Source: Thiorhodospira sibirica ATCC 700588 (GTDB taxonomy: Bacteria; Pseudomonadota; Gammaproteobacteria; Ectothiorhodospirales; Ectothiorhodospiraceae). From it: a DNA stretch of 64,000 nucleotides. The DNA lies in the NCBI RefSeq assembly GCF_000227725.2, contig NZ_MU255056.1, forward strand, positions 2,845,828 through 2,909,827, given 5' to 3'. The notes under the pieces were generated by a model. It did no database searches, had not been told where the DNA came from, and was given only the letters and a program-made list of their open reading frames with translations. Below, in pieces: positions 8,081 to 16,823 of the stretch. Numbering within the stretch: position 1 is the stretch's first letter; the number at the start of each line of letters is the position of its first letter. Both the position numbers and the translations under genes were made by a program.

Positions 8081-8479
8081 CAATATGAACATGCAAACCC
8101 AGCCAAACGGTCTTATCTGGATACCGTGCAGCACGTATTCATAATTATGAGCACATGGGTGAGTTGCGTACCATCAGTGGCGCGCTCCGATGCAAGCGAA
8201 AGCAAAGCCTTATGCGAGGAGGCAGTATATCGCATGTTTTTTGCTACATCGCTGCAATGTGTCACACGGCGGCTTTAAACAGGCATGGCACGCCGTTGCA
8301 TCGGCATCATTGGCAAATCGCAAGGGGTGACGTGGGCCTGGCCAAGTGGCGGCATCATTAGGATTAGATGCACACAACGCGGCCAGCGTTTAAACTATCC
8401 GCTTTTTTAGTCCGGCCCTAAGGGCTAGACCACATCCGTTATTCATCTCCCTCCTTAAAATTGTTTCAGGATCATCGCC
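8081..8479. other. Intergenic region without recognised gene
   Basis: Between the divergent PstS-like gene and the TauE/SafE gene there are about 450 bases. Small open frames here have no start signal or family resemblance. A GC-rich hairpin-capable stretch (AGTCCGGCCCTAAGGGCTAGA, 8410-8430) lies ahead of the exporter gene. Confidence 0.5.
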
Positions 8480-9226
8480 TTGGATATCATGCTGGTGTGT
8501 GCGGCGGCCTTTGTTGCCGGGATGCTTAATGCCTTAGCGGGGGGGGGGAGTTTTTTGACCCTACCGGCGCTGGTGTGGGTGGGGGTGCCGCCGGTGATGG
8601 CGAATGCGACGGGGACGGCAGCGCTGTTGCCCGGTTATCTGGCCAGTGCCTGGGCCTTGCGTGATCAGATGCGCTCCTCGGCGGGGGTGTCTGTGTGGTT
8701 ATTGGTGGTGTTGGGGCTAGTGGGCGGGGTGTTAGGCGCGGGTCTGTTGCTGCTGACCTCCAATGAGGCCTTTCGCGGTATTGTGCCGTGGCTGTTGTTA
8801 TTTGCGACGGTGTTGTTTGCCAGTGGCCCGTGGATTCAGCGGCGTCTGAGCCAGCATACGCAGCACCGGGCAAATCCTTCGCTGGCCGGGGCGGGCGTGG
8901 TGGGGGTGAGTGCCTACGGAGGGTATTTCAACGGCGGGATGGGGATCATCATCCTGGCTCTGTTGCGCCTGTTAGGGGTGAGCAATCTGTTGCAGGCCAA
9001 TGCCTTGAAAAACCTGCTGTCTGCAGTGTTGACCCTGATTGCGGTGCTGATTTATCTGCTGGGCGGTCTGGTGGAGGGCTATTTTGTGTGGTTCATGGCG
9101 GTGGCAGCCACCGTGGGCGGCCTGTTGGGGGCCAAGGTGGGACGTATCCTGTCGCCGGTGTTATTGCGTAACCTCATTATTGTGATCGGTGCGCTCACTA
9201 CTCTGGCATTTTTTCTAAAGCACTAA
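8480..9226 (+). CDS. TauE/SafE family membrane exporter
   Basis: The 248-residue polytopic membrane protein has about eight hydrophobic segments. The family motif appears twice in degenerate form, GMLNALAGGGSFLTLPALVW near the N-terminus and GGYFNGGMGIIILALLRLLG in the second half. TauE/SafE proteins are thought to export sulfite, sulfoacetate or other organic anions across the inner membrane. TTG 8480 is preferred because AGGA lies eight bases before it; ATG 8489 is a near alternative. It stands alone ahead of the ybgC-tol cluster with a 72-base gap, so the substrate cannot be inferred from context. Confidence 0.85.
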   Translation: MDIMLVCAAAFVAGMLNALAGGGSFLTLPALVWVGVPPVMANATGTAALLPGYLASAWALRDQMRSSAGVSVWLLVVLGLVGGVLGAGLLLLTSNEAFRGIVPWLLLFATVLFASGPWIQRRLSQHTQHRANPSLAGAGVVGVSAYGGYFNGGMGIIILALLRLLGVSNLLQANALKNLLSAVLTLIAVLIYLLGGLVEGYFVWFMAVAATVGGLLGAKVGRILSPVLLRNLIIVIGALTTLAFFLKH

Positions 9227-9298
9227 GCCCGGTGCGGTGTGTCTGGTGGTTGCGCGAGACGCTGATCTGTCCAAATTTTACTGTGAGAATCGTTTTTT

Positions 9299-9784
9299 AT
9301 GCATGAATCGTGCAGCTCATGCCCGCCAGTGGTGGGCGATGTGGAGGCATCAGTCGGCTATTGCTGGCCGGTGCGGGTGTATTATGAGGACACCGATGCC
9401 GGTGGGGTGGTGTATCACGCCACCTATCTCAATTATATGGAGCGCGCCCGCACCGAATGGCTGCGGGCTTTAGGCTATGCGCAGGAGGCACTGGTGCGCG
9501 AGCGCGGGATTTTGTTTGCAGTACACCGCCTGAGTGTGGATTATCTGTATCCGGCGCGGCTGGATGATCAGTTGTGTGTGCGTGTGGGGGCGCTGAAAAT
9601 TCGCCGGGCAAGCATGGAGTTTTCCCAGCAAATCCAGTCTAAGTGTGCGTCTTATCCGCGCCTCTTGACACGCGCTACGGTTAAGATAGCCTGTCTTGCC
9701 GCAAAAAATATGACGCCTTGCCCCATTCCTGACCCCATCCTCGACGCATTCCATACCTGGGAGAACCGACGTTGTGAGTGTTGA
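9299..9784 (+). CDS. ybgC: Acyl-CoA thioesterase YbgC
   Basis: This hotdog-fold thioesterase of 161 residues carries the 4-hydroxybenzoyl-CoA thioesterase signature VYYEDTDAGGVVYHATYLNY, with the catalytic Asp in the EDTD segment. It is the usual first gene of the Tol-Pal cluster and acts on short acyl-CoA or acyl-ACP in the cytoplasm. The N-terminus is about 25 residues longer than usual (MHESCSSCPPVVGDVEASVG). A later initiation cannot be excluded, but no better ribosome site was seen. The 3' end overlaps tolQ by 11 bases, supporting translational coupling. Confidence 0.9.
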   Translation: MHESCSSCPPVVGDVEASVGYCWPVRVYYEDTDAGGVVYHATYLNYMERARTEWLRALGYAQEALVRERGILFAVHRLSVDYLYPARLDDQLCVRVGALKIRRASMEFSQQIQSKCASYPRLLTRATVKIACLAAKNMTPCPIPDPILDAFHTWENRRCEC

Positions 9785-10460
9785 TTTATCCTTAACCCGC
9801 CTGATTCTTGAAGCCAGTTTTATTGTGCAGCTGGTGATGATCATGCTGGTCATGGCCTCTGTCTTATCGTGGGTCGCCATTGTGCTGAAATGGCGTACCC
9901 TGCGCGAGGCCCATGCCAGCGCGGATGAATTTGAGGAGCGTTTCTGGTCGGGGGTTGATCTGGCACTGTTGTATGAGGGCATCCGCCGACGCGGTGGGGC
10001 CAATGCGATGGAACATATCTTTGCCGCCGGCTTTAAGGAGTTTTTGCGGGTGCGCAAACCGCGTGATGTGGTCCTGGCCATCACCGATACCGCGCTGCGC
10101 TCCATGCGGGTGACGATTTCGCGTGAGGCAGATCAACTCGACCGCCATCTGCCCTTTCTGGCCACGGTCGGCTCCACCAGTCCGTATATCGGCCTGTTTG
10201 GGACCGTGTGGGGCATCATGCACGCCTTTATCGGCCTGTCCGGGGCACAGCAGGCGACGCTGGCGATGGTCGCGCCGGGGATTGCCGAGGCGCTGATTGC
10301 CACTGCCTTGGGCCTGTTTGCGGCGATTCCGGCGGTGATTGCCTATAACCGCTATAGCAATGATGTGGATCGTCTGGTGGTGCGCTATGAGAATTTTTCC
10401 GAGGAATTTACCGGATTGCTGCAACGGCAAATCCTGCAAAAAGAGGAGGCCGGAGCCTGA
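9774..10460 (+). CDS. tolQ: Tol-Pal system proton channel subunit TolQ
   Basis: TolQ is the 228-residue MotA/ExbB-type inner-membrane protein that, with TolR, uses the proton motive force to energise TolA for outer-membrane constriction at division. Membrane segments lie at about residues 13-35, 130-155 and 170-190. The second and third contain the conserved LATVGSTSPYIGLFGTVWGI and IAEALIATALGLFAAIPAVI. It starts at GTG 9774 inside the end of ybgC. The order ybgC-tolQ-tolR-tolA-tolB matches the family. Confidence 0.95.
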   Translation: MSVDLSLTRLILEASFIVQLVMIMLVMASVLSWVAIVLKWRTLREAHASADEFEERFWSGVDLALLYEGIRRRGGANAMEHIFAAGFKEFLRVRKPRDVVLAITDTALRSMRVTISREADQLDRHLPFLATVGSTSPYIGLFGTVWGIMHAFIGLSGAQQATLAMVAPGIAEALIATALGLFAAIPAVIAYNRYSNDVDRLVVRYENFSEEFTGLLQRQILQKEEAGA

Positions 10461-10494
10461 TGATGCGCGTATTTATTAACGGGTGGCCGCTGCG

Positions 10495-10932
10495 ATGAGT
10501 GCCTCGTCCCGGCGCGGCCATCGGCGGATGCCGATGTCGCAAATCAATGTGGTGCCGTTTATTGATGTGATGCTGGTGCTGCTGATCATTTTCATGGTGA
10601 CTGCGCCTTTGTTGCAGCAGGGCGTTGAGGTTGAGTTACCGCAGGCCGATGCCAGCCCGCTGCCAGATTCCCAAAAAGGGGAGCCGATTATCGTCACGGT
10701 GTCACGCAACGGTGAGTTTAGTCTCAATCAGGGAGCGCGGGTGGGATTGACCCTGGGCTATAGCGAAGTGACCGCACAGGTCGCCGCCTTGCTGGCTGCG
10801 CGCCCGGACACGCCGGTGTATGTGCGTGGTGATCGTCATGTGGATTACGGGCAGGTGATCGATGCCATGGTGGCGGTACAGGCAGCCGGCATTGAGCGTG
10901 TGGGCCTGATGACTGACCCGAGCGGACCGTAG
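10495..10932 (+). CDS. tolR: Tol-Pal system protein TolR
   Basis: TolR is an ExbD-type protein of 145 residues with one membrane segment. The segment VVPFIDVMLVLLIIFMVTAP contains the Asp that carries protons in the TolQ-TolR channel. A periplasmic domain follows (VYVRGDRHVDYGQVIDAMVA). I start it at ATG 10495; a GTG at 10483 in frame would add four residues, and neither has a strong ribosome site. It lies 34 bases after tolQ and 10 bases before tolA. Confidence 0.94.
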   Translation: MSASSRRGHRRMPMSQINVVPFIDVMLVLLIIFMVTAPLLQQGVEVELPQADASPLPDSQKGEPIIVTVSRNGEFSLNQGARVGLTLGYSEVTAQVAALLAARPDTPVYVRGDRHVDYGQVIDAMVAVQAAGIERVGLMTDPSGP

Positions 10933-10942
10933 AGATAAGTCC

Positions 10943-11818
10943 ATGTGGCAGGATCTGCGTGCGCATCCCATCGTGGCCCTGGTGGTCGTGGCCTTGCATC
11001 TGTTGTTTTTTGTCCTGCTGGGGATGAATTTTCATTTTAAATCGCCGAGCACCCCGCTGGAGGTTTCGCTCAGTCCGCCGGGTGAAGTGATTCAGGCCGT
11101 GGCGATTGACGCCCGCGAGTTTGATCGTCAGGCTAACGAGCAGCGTCTGGCGGAACAGCGGCAACGTGAAGCGGCAGCGGCGCGTGAACGTGAACGCCAG
11201 GAGGCCGAGCGGCGTGCTCAACAGGAACGCCAGCGTCAGCAGGAGGCCGAACGCCGCGTCCAGCAAGAGCGCCAGCGTCAGGAGGCCGAACGCAAGGCCC
11301 AGCAAGCGCGTGAGGCTCAAGCGGCGGCTCAACGGGCGCAACAGGAGCGCGAGCGCCAAGAAGCAGAACGCAAAGCGCAGCAAGAGCGCCAACGTCAGGA
11401 GGCGGAACGCAAGGCCCAGCAGGAACGTGAGGCCCAGGCAGCGGCGCAGCGTGCCCAACAGGAACGCGAACGCCAGGAAGCCGAGCGCCGCGCCCAGCAG
11501 GAACGCGAGGCCCAGGCTGCCGCCCAACGGGCGCAACAACTGCGTGACCGCCAGTTGGCTGAGTATATCGGTGCGGTGCGGGCCGCTGTACAACGTCAAT
11601 GGGTGGTGCCACCGGCGTATCGCTCGGGCTATAAAGCCACTGTTTTTGTGCGTCAGACTCCGGTAGGGTATATCCAGGAAGTGCGTCTGGAAAGTTGTAC
11701 TGGCGATGAGCTGTTTTGCCGTTCCGTGGAAGCTGCCGTGCGCAAGGCAGAGCCCTTGCCTACGCCGACCGATCCCGCGCTGTTTAGTCGCGAGATTCGT
11801 TTTACCTTTGAACCTTAA
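10943..11818 (+). CDS. tolA: Tol-Pal system protein TolA
   Basis: The 291-residue TolA has a single N-terminal membrane anchor (VALVVVALHLLFFVLLGM). A long charged helical domain follows, made of repeated Gln/Glu/Arg/Ala units (such as QQERERQEAERKAQ), from about residue 55 to 205. The compact C-terminal domain contacts Pal and other partners and includes RQWVVPPAYRSGYKA, VRLESCTGDELFCRS and AVRKAEPLPTP. The two Cys in that domain probably form a disulfide. The repeats at DNA level could undergo slippage. Position and domains leave little doubt. Confidence 0.95.
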   Translation: MWQDLRAHPIVALVVVALHLLFFVLLGMNFHFKSPSTPLEVSLSPPGEVIQAVAIDAREFDRQANEQRLAEQRQREAAAARERERQEAERRAQQERQRQQEAERRVQQERQRQEAERKAQQAREAQAAAQRAQQERERQEAERKAQQERQRQEAERKAQQEREAQAAAQRAQQERERQEAERRAQQEREAQAAAQRAQQLRDRQLAEYIGAVRAAVQRQWVVPPAYRSGYKATVFVRQTPVGYIQEVRLESCTGDELFCRSVEAAVRKAEPLPTPTDPALFSREIRFTFEP

Positions 11819-11835
11819 CCGATTGAATCGACACC

Positions 11836-13134
11836 ATGAGCCTGTATCGTATCCCCTTGTTATTGCTACTTATTCTGTGGCTACCCGGTATTGCCCAGGC
11901 GGTGCTGGAGATCCGCATTACTGAGGGCCGCGAGGGCGCCATGCCCATTGCCATCGCGCCCTTTGGCCTGACGGCAGGTGCGCCTCCGCCGGGCGAGGAC
12001 CTGGCCGAGATCATCAGTACCAACCTGTACCGCAGTGGCCAGTTCTCTCCATTGGCGCGCAATGCCATGCCGCAGCGTCCCACCCAGGCCCAGGACATCC
12101 AGTTTGGGGTGTTTCGGGATCGCGGCATGGAATATCTGGTCATCGGGCGCATCCAGCAAAGCGGCGCCGAGCGCTATCAGGTGGAATTTGAACTGTTTGA
12201 TACGCTGACGGAAAAATCGCTGGCCGGGTATGCGATTCCCAGTACCCGTGCGGAGTTACGCCGTACCGCCCATAAAATCAGTGATCTGATCTTTGAGCGC
12301 ATCACCGGCAAACGCGGCGCCTTTGATACCCAGATTGCCTATGTCAGCGCCACCCGTAGCACGACCCAGCGCCAGTTTACCCTGCAGATTGCCGATGCCG
12401 ACGGGCATAATCCGCGCACCATCTTTCGCTCCACTGAACCGCTGATGTCGCCCGCCTGGTCGCCGGATGGGCAACGCCTTGCCTATGTGTCATTTGAAAA
12501 CCGGCGCTCCGAGGTTTATATACAGACCATCAGCAGCGGCACCCGCACGCTGGTAGCCAGTCATCCCGGCATCAACGGTGCTCCGGCGTGGTCACCCGAT
12601 GGGCGCCGTCTGGCATTGGCCCTATCCAAAGATGGCGAGCCTAATATTTATGTGCTGGATCTGGCCAGCCGCCAGTTGCGCCAGCTTACCCAGACCCGTT
12701 CGATTGATACTGAACCGGTATGGGCACCTGATGGCCGCTCGATCATTTTTACCTCGGATCGTGCCGGCAATCCGCAGCTTTATGAGGTGGGCATTGATGG
12801 CGGCCAACCGCGTCGCCTGACCTTTGAAGGACGTTACAGCGGCGCGGCGGATATTGCCCCGGATGGGCGCACATTGGCCTTTGTCTATGGTGATGACGGG
12901 CGTTTTCGCATTGCGGCGCTCAATCGTGCCACACAGGCAGCGCGGATGCTCACGCAGGGACGCATGGATGAATCCCCAAGCTTTGCCCCCAATGGCAGCA
13001 TGATCATCTACGCCACCTCTGAACAAGGGCGCGGGGTACTGGCTGCGGTCAGTGAGGACGGCCGGGTGCATCAGCGCCTGCTCTCGCAGGAAGGCGAGGT
13101 GCGTGAACCCGCCTGGTCACCGTTTTTGCGTTAA
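11836..13134 (+). CDS. tolB: Tol-Pal system beta-propeller protein TolB
   Basis: This periplasmic protein of 432 residues has a cleavable signal (IPLLLLLILWLPGIAQA), an N-terminal TolB domain (PIAIAPFGL...), and a C-terminal six-bladed propeller. The blades show repeated WSPDGRRLAL, WAPDGRSIIFTS and FAPNGSMIIYAT motifs. TolB binds Pal and is released by TolA during envelope constriction. In most gammaproteobacteria pal and cpoB follow directly. Here a hairpin and repeat copy 2 follow instead, leading into a sensor kinase gene, so pal must be elsewhere. Confidence 0.95.
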   Translation: MSLYRIPLLLLLILWLPGIAQAVLEIRITEGREGAMPIAIAPFGLTAGAPPPGEDLAEIISTNLYRSGQFSPLARNAMPQRPTQAQDIQFGVFRDRGMEYLVIGRIQQSGAERYQVEFELFDTLTEKSLAGYAIPSTRAELRRTAHKISDLIFERITGKRGAFDTQIAYVSATRSTTQRQFTLQIADADGHNPRTIFRSTEPLMSPAWSPDGQRLAYVSFENRRSEVYIQTISSGTRTLVASHPGINGAPAWSPDGRRLALALSKDGEPNIYVLDLASRQLRQLTQTRSIDTEPVWAPDGRSIIFTSDRAGNPQLYEVGIDGGQPRRLTFEGRYSGAADIAPDGRTLAFVYGDDGRFRIAALNRATQAARMLTQGRMDESPSFAPNGSMIIYATSEQGRGVLAAVSEDGRVHQRLLSQEGEVREPAWSPFLR

Positions 13135-13154
13135 CCGTTAATACTTAATACATC

Positions 13155-13181
13155 GTGGCGGCGGCTTTTGGCCGTCGCCAC
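13155..13181. terminator. Strong GC hairpin after tolB
   Basis: GTGGCGGCGGC and GCCGTCGCCAC can form an 11-pair stem around a short T-rich loop, 20 bases after the tolB stop. No T-run follows on the plus strand, so termination may be imperfect. It separates tolB from the next promoter in repeat copy 2. Confidence 0.5.
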
Positions 13182-13190
13182 CGCGACATC

Positions 13191-13520
13191 GGGAGCAAAA
13201 AAAAGTTCTTGATTTTTTCTTCATTGTTTATCATAATTCTCCATTGTAGATAGGTTATCTACAAGCGCGAAGGTTTCGCGTTCCATGGTCGGGGTCGAAG
13301 TCGAATCGCAAAGTTGTTCTCTGTTCAGGATGAACGCCGAGGCCACTTTTATGGCGCAAGCTGGGTTTCGACGGCTGAAACCGCCCATGTTGCCGGTGTT
13401 GACCGGCCATTCGGTTGGGACTGCTCAACCAGGACTCCAGTTGCTCGCCCTTCGGGGCGCTATCAACGGAGAGCGAAGTGCCTAAAAATCGCATAAGCAA
13501 CTTTGTTTAGGTTTTTAGGA
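13191..13520 (+). repeat. Structured leader repeat, copy 2 (best promoter)
   Basis: The element begins with TTGATT (13209-13214), a 17-base spacer and CATAAT (13232-13237), a good sigma70-type promoter. The predicted start near 13244 falls at a hairpin with arms TGTAGATA/TATCTACA (13245-13263). More stems follow: 13264-13271 with 13275-13282; GGTTTC 13364-13369 with GAAACC 13377-13382; GCCGGT 13392-13397 with ACCGGC 13402-13407; GGTTG 13413-13417 with CAACC 13426-13430; and CGCCC 13446-13450, UUCG, GGGCG 13455-13459. CAAAGTTG (13309-13316) is complementary to CAACTTTG (13498-13505). CCTAAAAA (13481-13488) can pair with TTTAGG 13506-13511 or with TTTTTAGG 13512-13519. No known RNA family was recognised. 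Confidence 0.85.
13209..13237 (+). promoter_or_regulatory. Sigma70-like promoter in repeat copy 2
   Basis: The -35 element TTGATT matches four of six consensus bases and the -10 element CATAAT matches five of six, with optimal 17-base spacing. The same -35 and spacing are kept in the other two copies, whose -10 is the weaker CAAAAT. This difference predicts unequal strengths. Confidence 0.7.
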
Positions 13521-13577
13521 ACAGGATGCCGCACATATCCTGACGGGATTACCTATGTCCTGCGTGTTTTTTTAGCG

Positions 13578-16280
13578 ATGTCCAAACCCATCGGCTCGGC
13601 TGTGCGCCTGTATATCGCCGCAGTGGCTGCATTTGCAGCGCTGGTGCTGTTCATTGCCGCTTTTGCCCTGTACCAGCTGTATCAGGATGCCCTGGATAAC
13701 AGTTTCATCGTCGTCGAAACTCATGCGCGCAGTTTTGAAGACTTTGTGACCCAGACCCTCAAGGTGACTGAGCTGCTGGCTGCGAACACCGTCTATTTCT
13801 ACACTCAGGATGCCGAAAAACTCCCTACTGATGGCATCCAGCAAAGCTTTAACGCCGCCCTCCGCCATACCCCCTTTCTGCGTTCGCTGTCGCTTTTGCA
13901 ACATGAACAGATCGTGCTCAGCTCAAACGAGCAGGCCGTTGGACTTCGTCTGAATACCGACGCTTTTTTGCCGCTGACCCAGCGTGAGGGGGTGTTGCGC
14001 ATTGGTACGCCCTGGGCGGGGCGCGATCTGCATTCAGGATACCCTGTCACCCCGCAACAGCCGCTCGCCGGGACAGATCTGTCGTTTATCCCGGTCAGTC
14101 AGGTCTTGAGCGAAGGCTCTGGTCTGAGCACGCTGCTGGCATCCATCAATCCGGATTTTTTTATTGATCACATCGAGCAAAGCTTTTCTACCCACCAAGG
14201 CAGCGTGGATATCGTGCGCCTTGACGGCATCTTGTTGTTTAGTACAGATCCACAACAACGCCCTGGATCGTTGATCTCGCTCGCCGGGCATCTGGAGAAT
14301 TTTGAACAGTATCTGTCCGGCAGTTTCAGCCAGCAGAACCATGCACAGCGCGCCGTTTTATCGTCGTATCGGGTGTCTGCACTGTATCCGGTGGCGGTGC
14401 TGGTACACATGGAGCGGGCGGCAGCGCTGCAGAATTTTTATCAGACGGTGCTGGTGTTACTGCTGGTAGTGATCCCCTTTCTGCTGCTGTTTGTGTGGCT
14501 GGCGGTTGTCTATTATCGACGCAAGACCGAGGAAGACGCGCTGCGTCTGGCCATGTATAAGGCCACCCAGGCCAATCGCATGAAAAGCGAATTTCTCGCC
14601 AATATGAGCCATGAAATCCGCACCCCGATGAATGCCATTATCGGCATGAGCTGGCTGGCCTTGCAAACTCCGCTCAATGCCCAGCAGCGGGATTATCTGG
14701 GCAAAATCGATCACGCCGCCAAGGCCCTGCTGGGGATCATCAATGACCTGCTGGATTTTTCCAAGATCGAGGCCGGGCGGCTGAGTATTGAATCAGTCCC
14801 CTTCAGTGTCTGCGAGGTGGTCGATGATGTCATGGCGCAGATGCAGTTTCTGGCCCAGGAAAAAGGCGTTCACCTGGATCTGCAGATGGGCGCAGCGGCG
14901 CGTTGCGTGGTGCTGGGTGATCCTTTGCGAGTGCGCCAGATTCTGCTCAATTTACTCAGCAACGCCTTAAAATTTACCCCGCGAGAAGGGCGCGTCCTCC
15001 TTGAAGTGCGCCGTCTTGATACCCTCAGCATCCACACGGACAAGTACGCGCAGATCGTTGAATTATGCTACAGCGTCACGGATAGCGGGATTGGGATGAA
15101 CGCCGAGCAAATCAGCCAGTTATTCAAACCGTTCACGCAGGCGGACAGTTCCACCAGCCGTCACTATGGTGGAACCGGGCTGGGCTTGAGCATCTGTCGC
15201 AAATTGATCGACCTGATGGGTGGACATATCCGCGTCCACAGTCAGCCGGGCAAAGGCAGTCAGTTTCAGTTCATTCTGCCGCTGCAACTGACCGATGAAA
15301 TACCGCAGCATCTCACCTCAAGCACCCTAAAGTTGCCGCGCTCAGACTGCGCTGCCTGCCAGCATGCCTGCGTGCGTAACGCCAAGGTGTTGCTGGTCGA
15401 TGACAATCCGGTCAATCAGCAGGTGGCACTGGGGATGCTCAACAGCCTGTGTGTGAGCGCCGAGGTGGCAGATGACGGCCCGCAGGCGCTGGCCAAAGCC
15501 CAGCAGATGCTGGCCGAACAGGGGGGCGTGGATGTCATTCTCATGGACATTCAAATGCCCGGCATGAGCGGCTATGAATGCACCCAAATGCTGCGCGCCC
15601 AGACGGCCTTTCGCGACACGCCCATCATCGCCATGACCGCCCACGCCATGCAAAGCGAACGCGATAAATGCCTGGCGCACGGCATGAACGACCATATCGC
15701 CAAACCCATTGATATTCATGTACTCAGTGAGGTTTTACTGCGCTGGCTGGAACCCGTTGCCTGCCGCTCAGCCGCAAAACCACCGGATTCGCCGCACCTG
15801 GCCGCTATCCCGGTGGTCGTGCAAACGCCGACACCAGGACTTACGGCGGAACATCAGGCCTTATTTCCTGAGCCGCTGCCGGGTCTGGATCTGCAGGAAG
15901 GCATTGAGCGCTTTGCCCAGGATGCCTTGTTATATCGGGATATTTTGTACGATATTGCGCCGCTGTTTCTGGAAAAACGCGAGCTGATGGCAGAGGCGGT
16001 AGAACGCGGGGATCTGGAGGACATCAAAAAGATCGCCCACAGTGTTAAAGGCATGGCCGGAAACATCTCCGCGACCCGGCTGTTTAGCGTCGCCAGCGCC
16101 ATAGAAAAGCACATCTATGAAAATCCGGCCCTGCGCCCGGAAGCGTTGCAGCAGGAGCTGGCCGAATATGCCGAGGCCTTTGCCGAACTGAGTATCGGCC
16201 TACAGCGCCTGCTGGAGATGCAGCAGGGCGTGCCCGATCTCAGCTCAAGTCTTAGCCAGGACGCAGGATCGCCCCGGTGA
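13578..16280 (+). CDS. Membrane hybrid histidine kinase with receiver and Hpt domains
   Basis: The protein has about 900 residues. It has membrane segments near residues 11-35 and 292-315 bracketing a periplasmic Cache-like sensor. Then come HisKA with His345 in [12 protein letters not shown], HATPase_c ([30 protein letters not shown]), a receiver domain with phospho-acceptor Asp657 ([14 protein letters not shown]), and a C-terminal Hpt domain with His821 ([14 protein letters not shown]). It is thus a complete phosphorelay in one chain, needing a separate output regulator. I start it at ATG 13578; the frame is open to TTG 13503 inside repeat copy 2. The repeat supplies its likely promoter and leader. 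The 3' end overlaps convergent tsaC by 29 bases. Confidence 0.92.
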   Translation: MSKPIGSAVRLYIAAVAAFAALVLFIAAFALYQLYQDALDNSFIVVETHARSFEDFVTQTLKVTELLAANTVYFYTQDAEKLPTDGIQQSFNAALRHTPFLRSLSLLQHEQIVLSSNEQAVGLRLNTDAFLPLTQREGVLRIGTPWAGRDLHSGYPVTPQQPLAGTDLSFIPVSQVLSEGSGLSTLLASINPDFFIDHIEQSFSTHQGSVDIVRLDGILLFSTDPQQRPGSLISLAGHLENFEQYLSGSFSQQNHAQRAVLSSYRVSALYPVAVLVHMERAAALQNFYQTVLVLLLVVIPFLLLFVWLAVVYYRRKTEEDALRLAMYKATQANRMKSEFLANMSHEIRTPMNAIIGMSWLALQTPLNAQQRDYLGKIDHAAKALLGIINDLLDFSKIEAGRLSIESVPFSVCEVVDDVMAQMQFLAQEKGVHLDLQMGAAARCVVLGDPLRVRQILLNLLSNALKFTPREGRVLLEVRRLDTLSIHTDKYAQIVELCYSVTDSGIGMNAEQISQLFKPFTQADSSTSRHYGGTGLGLSICRKLIDLMGGHIRVHSQPGKGSQFQFILPLQLTDEIPQHLTSSTLKLPRSDCAACQHACVRNAKVLLVDDNPVNQQVALGMLNSLCVSAEVADDGPQALAKAQQMLAEQGGVDVILMDIQMPGMSGYECTQMLRAQTAFRDTPIIAMTAHAMQSERDKCLAHGMNDHIAKPIDIHVLSEVLLRWLEPVACRSAAKPPDSPHLAAIPVVVQTPTPGLTAEHQALFPEPLPGLDLQEGIERFAQDALLYRDILYDIAPLFLEKRELMAEAVERGDLEDIKKIAHSVKGMAGNISATRLFSVASAIEKHIYENPALRPEALQQELAEYAEAFAELSIGLQRLLEMQQGVPDLSSSLSQDAGSPR

Positions 16281-16815
16281 GGGCGTCGCGGATTTCAGAG
16301 GGCTTGCTGCGTGTCCCGAGGGGGGCGTCCACAATGGCATCCAGGGATTTACCGAGCACTCGCTCGACCTCCTCGGCACTGCGAGCGGGCGGCTGGCCGT
16401 GGCGGTTGGCGCTGGTGGAGATCAGCGCGCCGTTGAAGTGGCTGCATAAGGCGCGGGCGGTGGGGTGGTCGGTGATCCGTACCGCCAGAGCGCTGTGCTT
16501 GCCGGTGAGCCAGTGCGGGGTTTGAGGCTTGGCCGGCCACAACCAAGTGACGTGGCCCGGCCAGCTTTGTAGCACCTCGGCCTCGCGTTGTGCTGGCAGG
16601 GGGTTGAGCCACTGGCTGAGCTGGCTCAATTCGGCGGCAATCAGAATCAGCCCCTGTTCAACCTCGCGGCCTTTGATCTGCAGCAGGCGTTGCACCGCTT
16701 GGGCATTGATGGGATCACAGCCCAAGCCATACACCGCCTCGGTGGGATAGGCCAAAATGCCCCCAAAGCGCAGGATGGCGGCGGCTTTTTGCGGATCGCG
16801 CAGATAACGGGCCAT
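16252..16815 (-). CDS. tsaC: Threonylcarbamoyl-AMP synthase (Sua5/YrdC/YciO family)
   Basis: The 187-residue protein contains the YrdC fold: [20 protein letters not shown] at the N-terminus, [15 protein letters not shown], the VTWLWPA stretch and [15 protein letters not shown]. TsaC condenses threonine, bicarbonate and ATP to threonylcarbamoyl-AMP, used in making t6A37 in tRNAs that read ANN codons. It is the short TsaC form without the Sua5 C-terminal domain. It lies 8 bases after topA on the same strand, and the topA-tsaC neighbourhood with smg and dprA is common in gammaproteobacteria. Confidence 0.9.
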   Translation of the reverse strand: MARYLRDPQKAAAILRFGGILAYPTEAVYGLGCDPINAQAVQRLLQIKGREVEQGLILIAAELSQLSQWLNPLPAQREAEVLQSWPGHVTWLWPAKPQTPHWLTGKHSALAVRITDHPTARALCSHFNGALISTSANRHGQPPARSAEEVERVLGKSLDAIVDAPLGTRSKPSEIRDALTGAILRPG

Positions 16816-16823
16816 GATGAGGT

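Noticed and set aside
8284-8298. Sigma54 promoter TGGCACGCCGTTGCA
   Set aside because: The GG and GC elements are nine bases apart, not ten, and no gene begins at a fitting distance.
10943-11599. Long minus-strand frames opposite tolA
   Set aside because: They are shadows of the Gln/Glu/Arg repeats of TolA on the other strand.
13285-13485. 66-codon frame inside the leader repeat, kept in copies 2 and 3
   Set aside because: It has no ribosome site, is frameshifted in copy 1, and the clustered changes in copy 3 are better explained by a paired RNA hairpin than by protein conservation.
13191-13520. Repeat as tmRNA, RNase P RNA, SRP RNA, group II intron, retron or HEARO/omega RNA
   Set aside because: None of the core motifs of these RNAs is present, no reverse transcriptase or IscB/TnpB gene follows, and the 5' region is conserved between copies rather than variable as an omega RNA guide would be.
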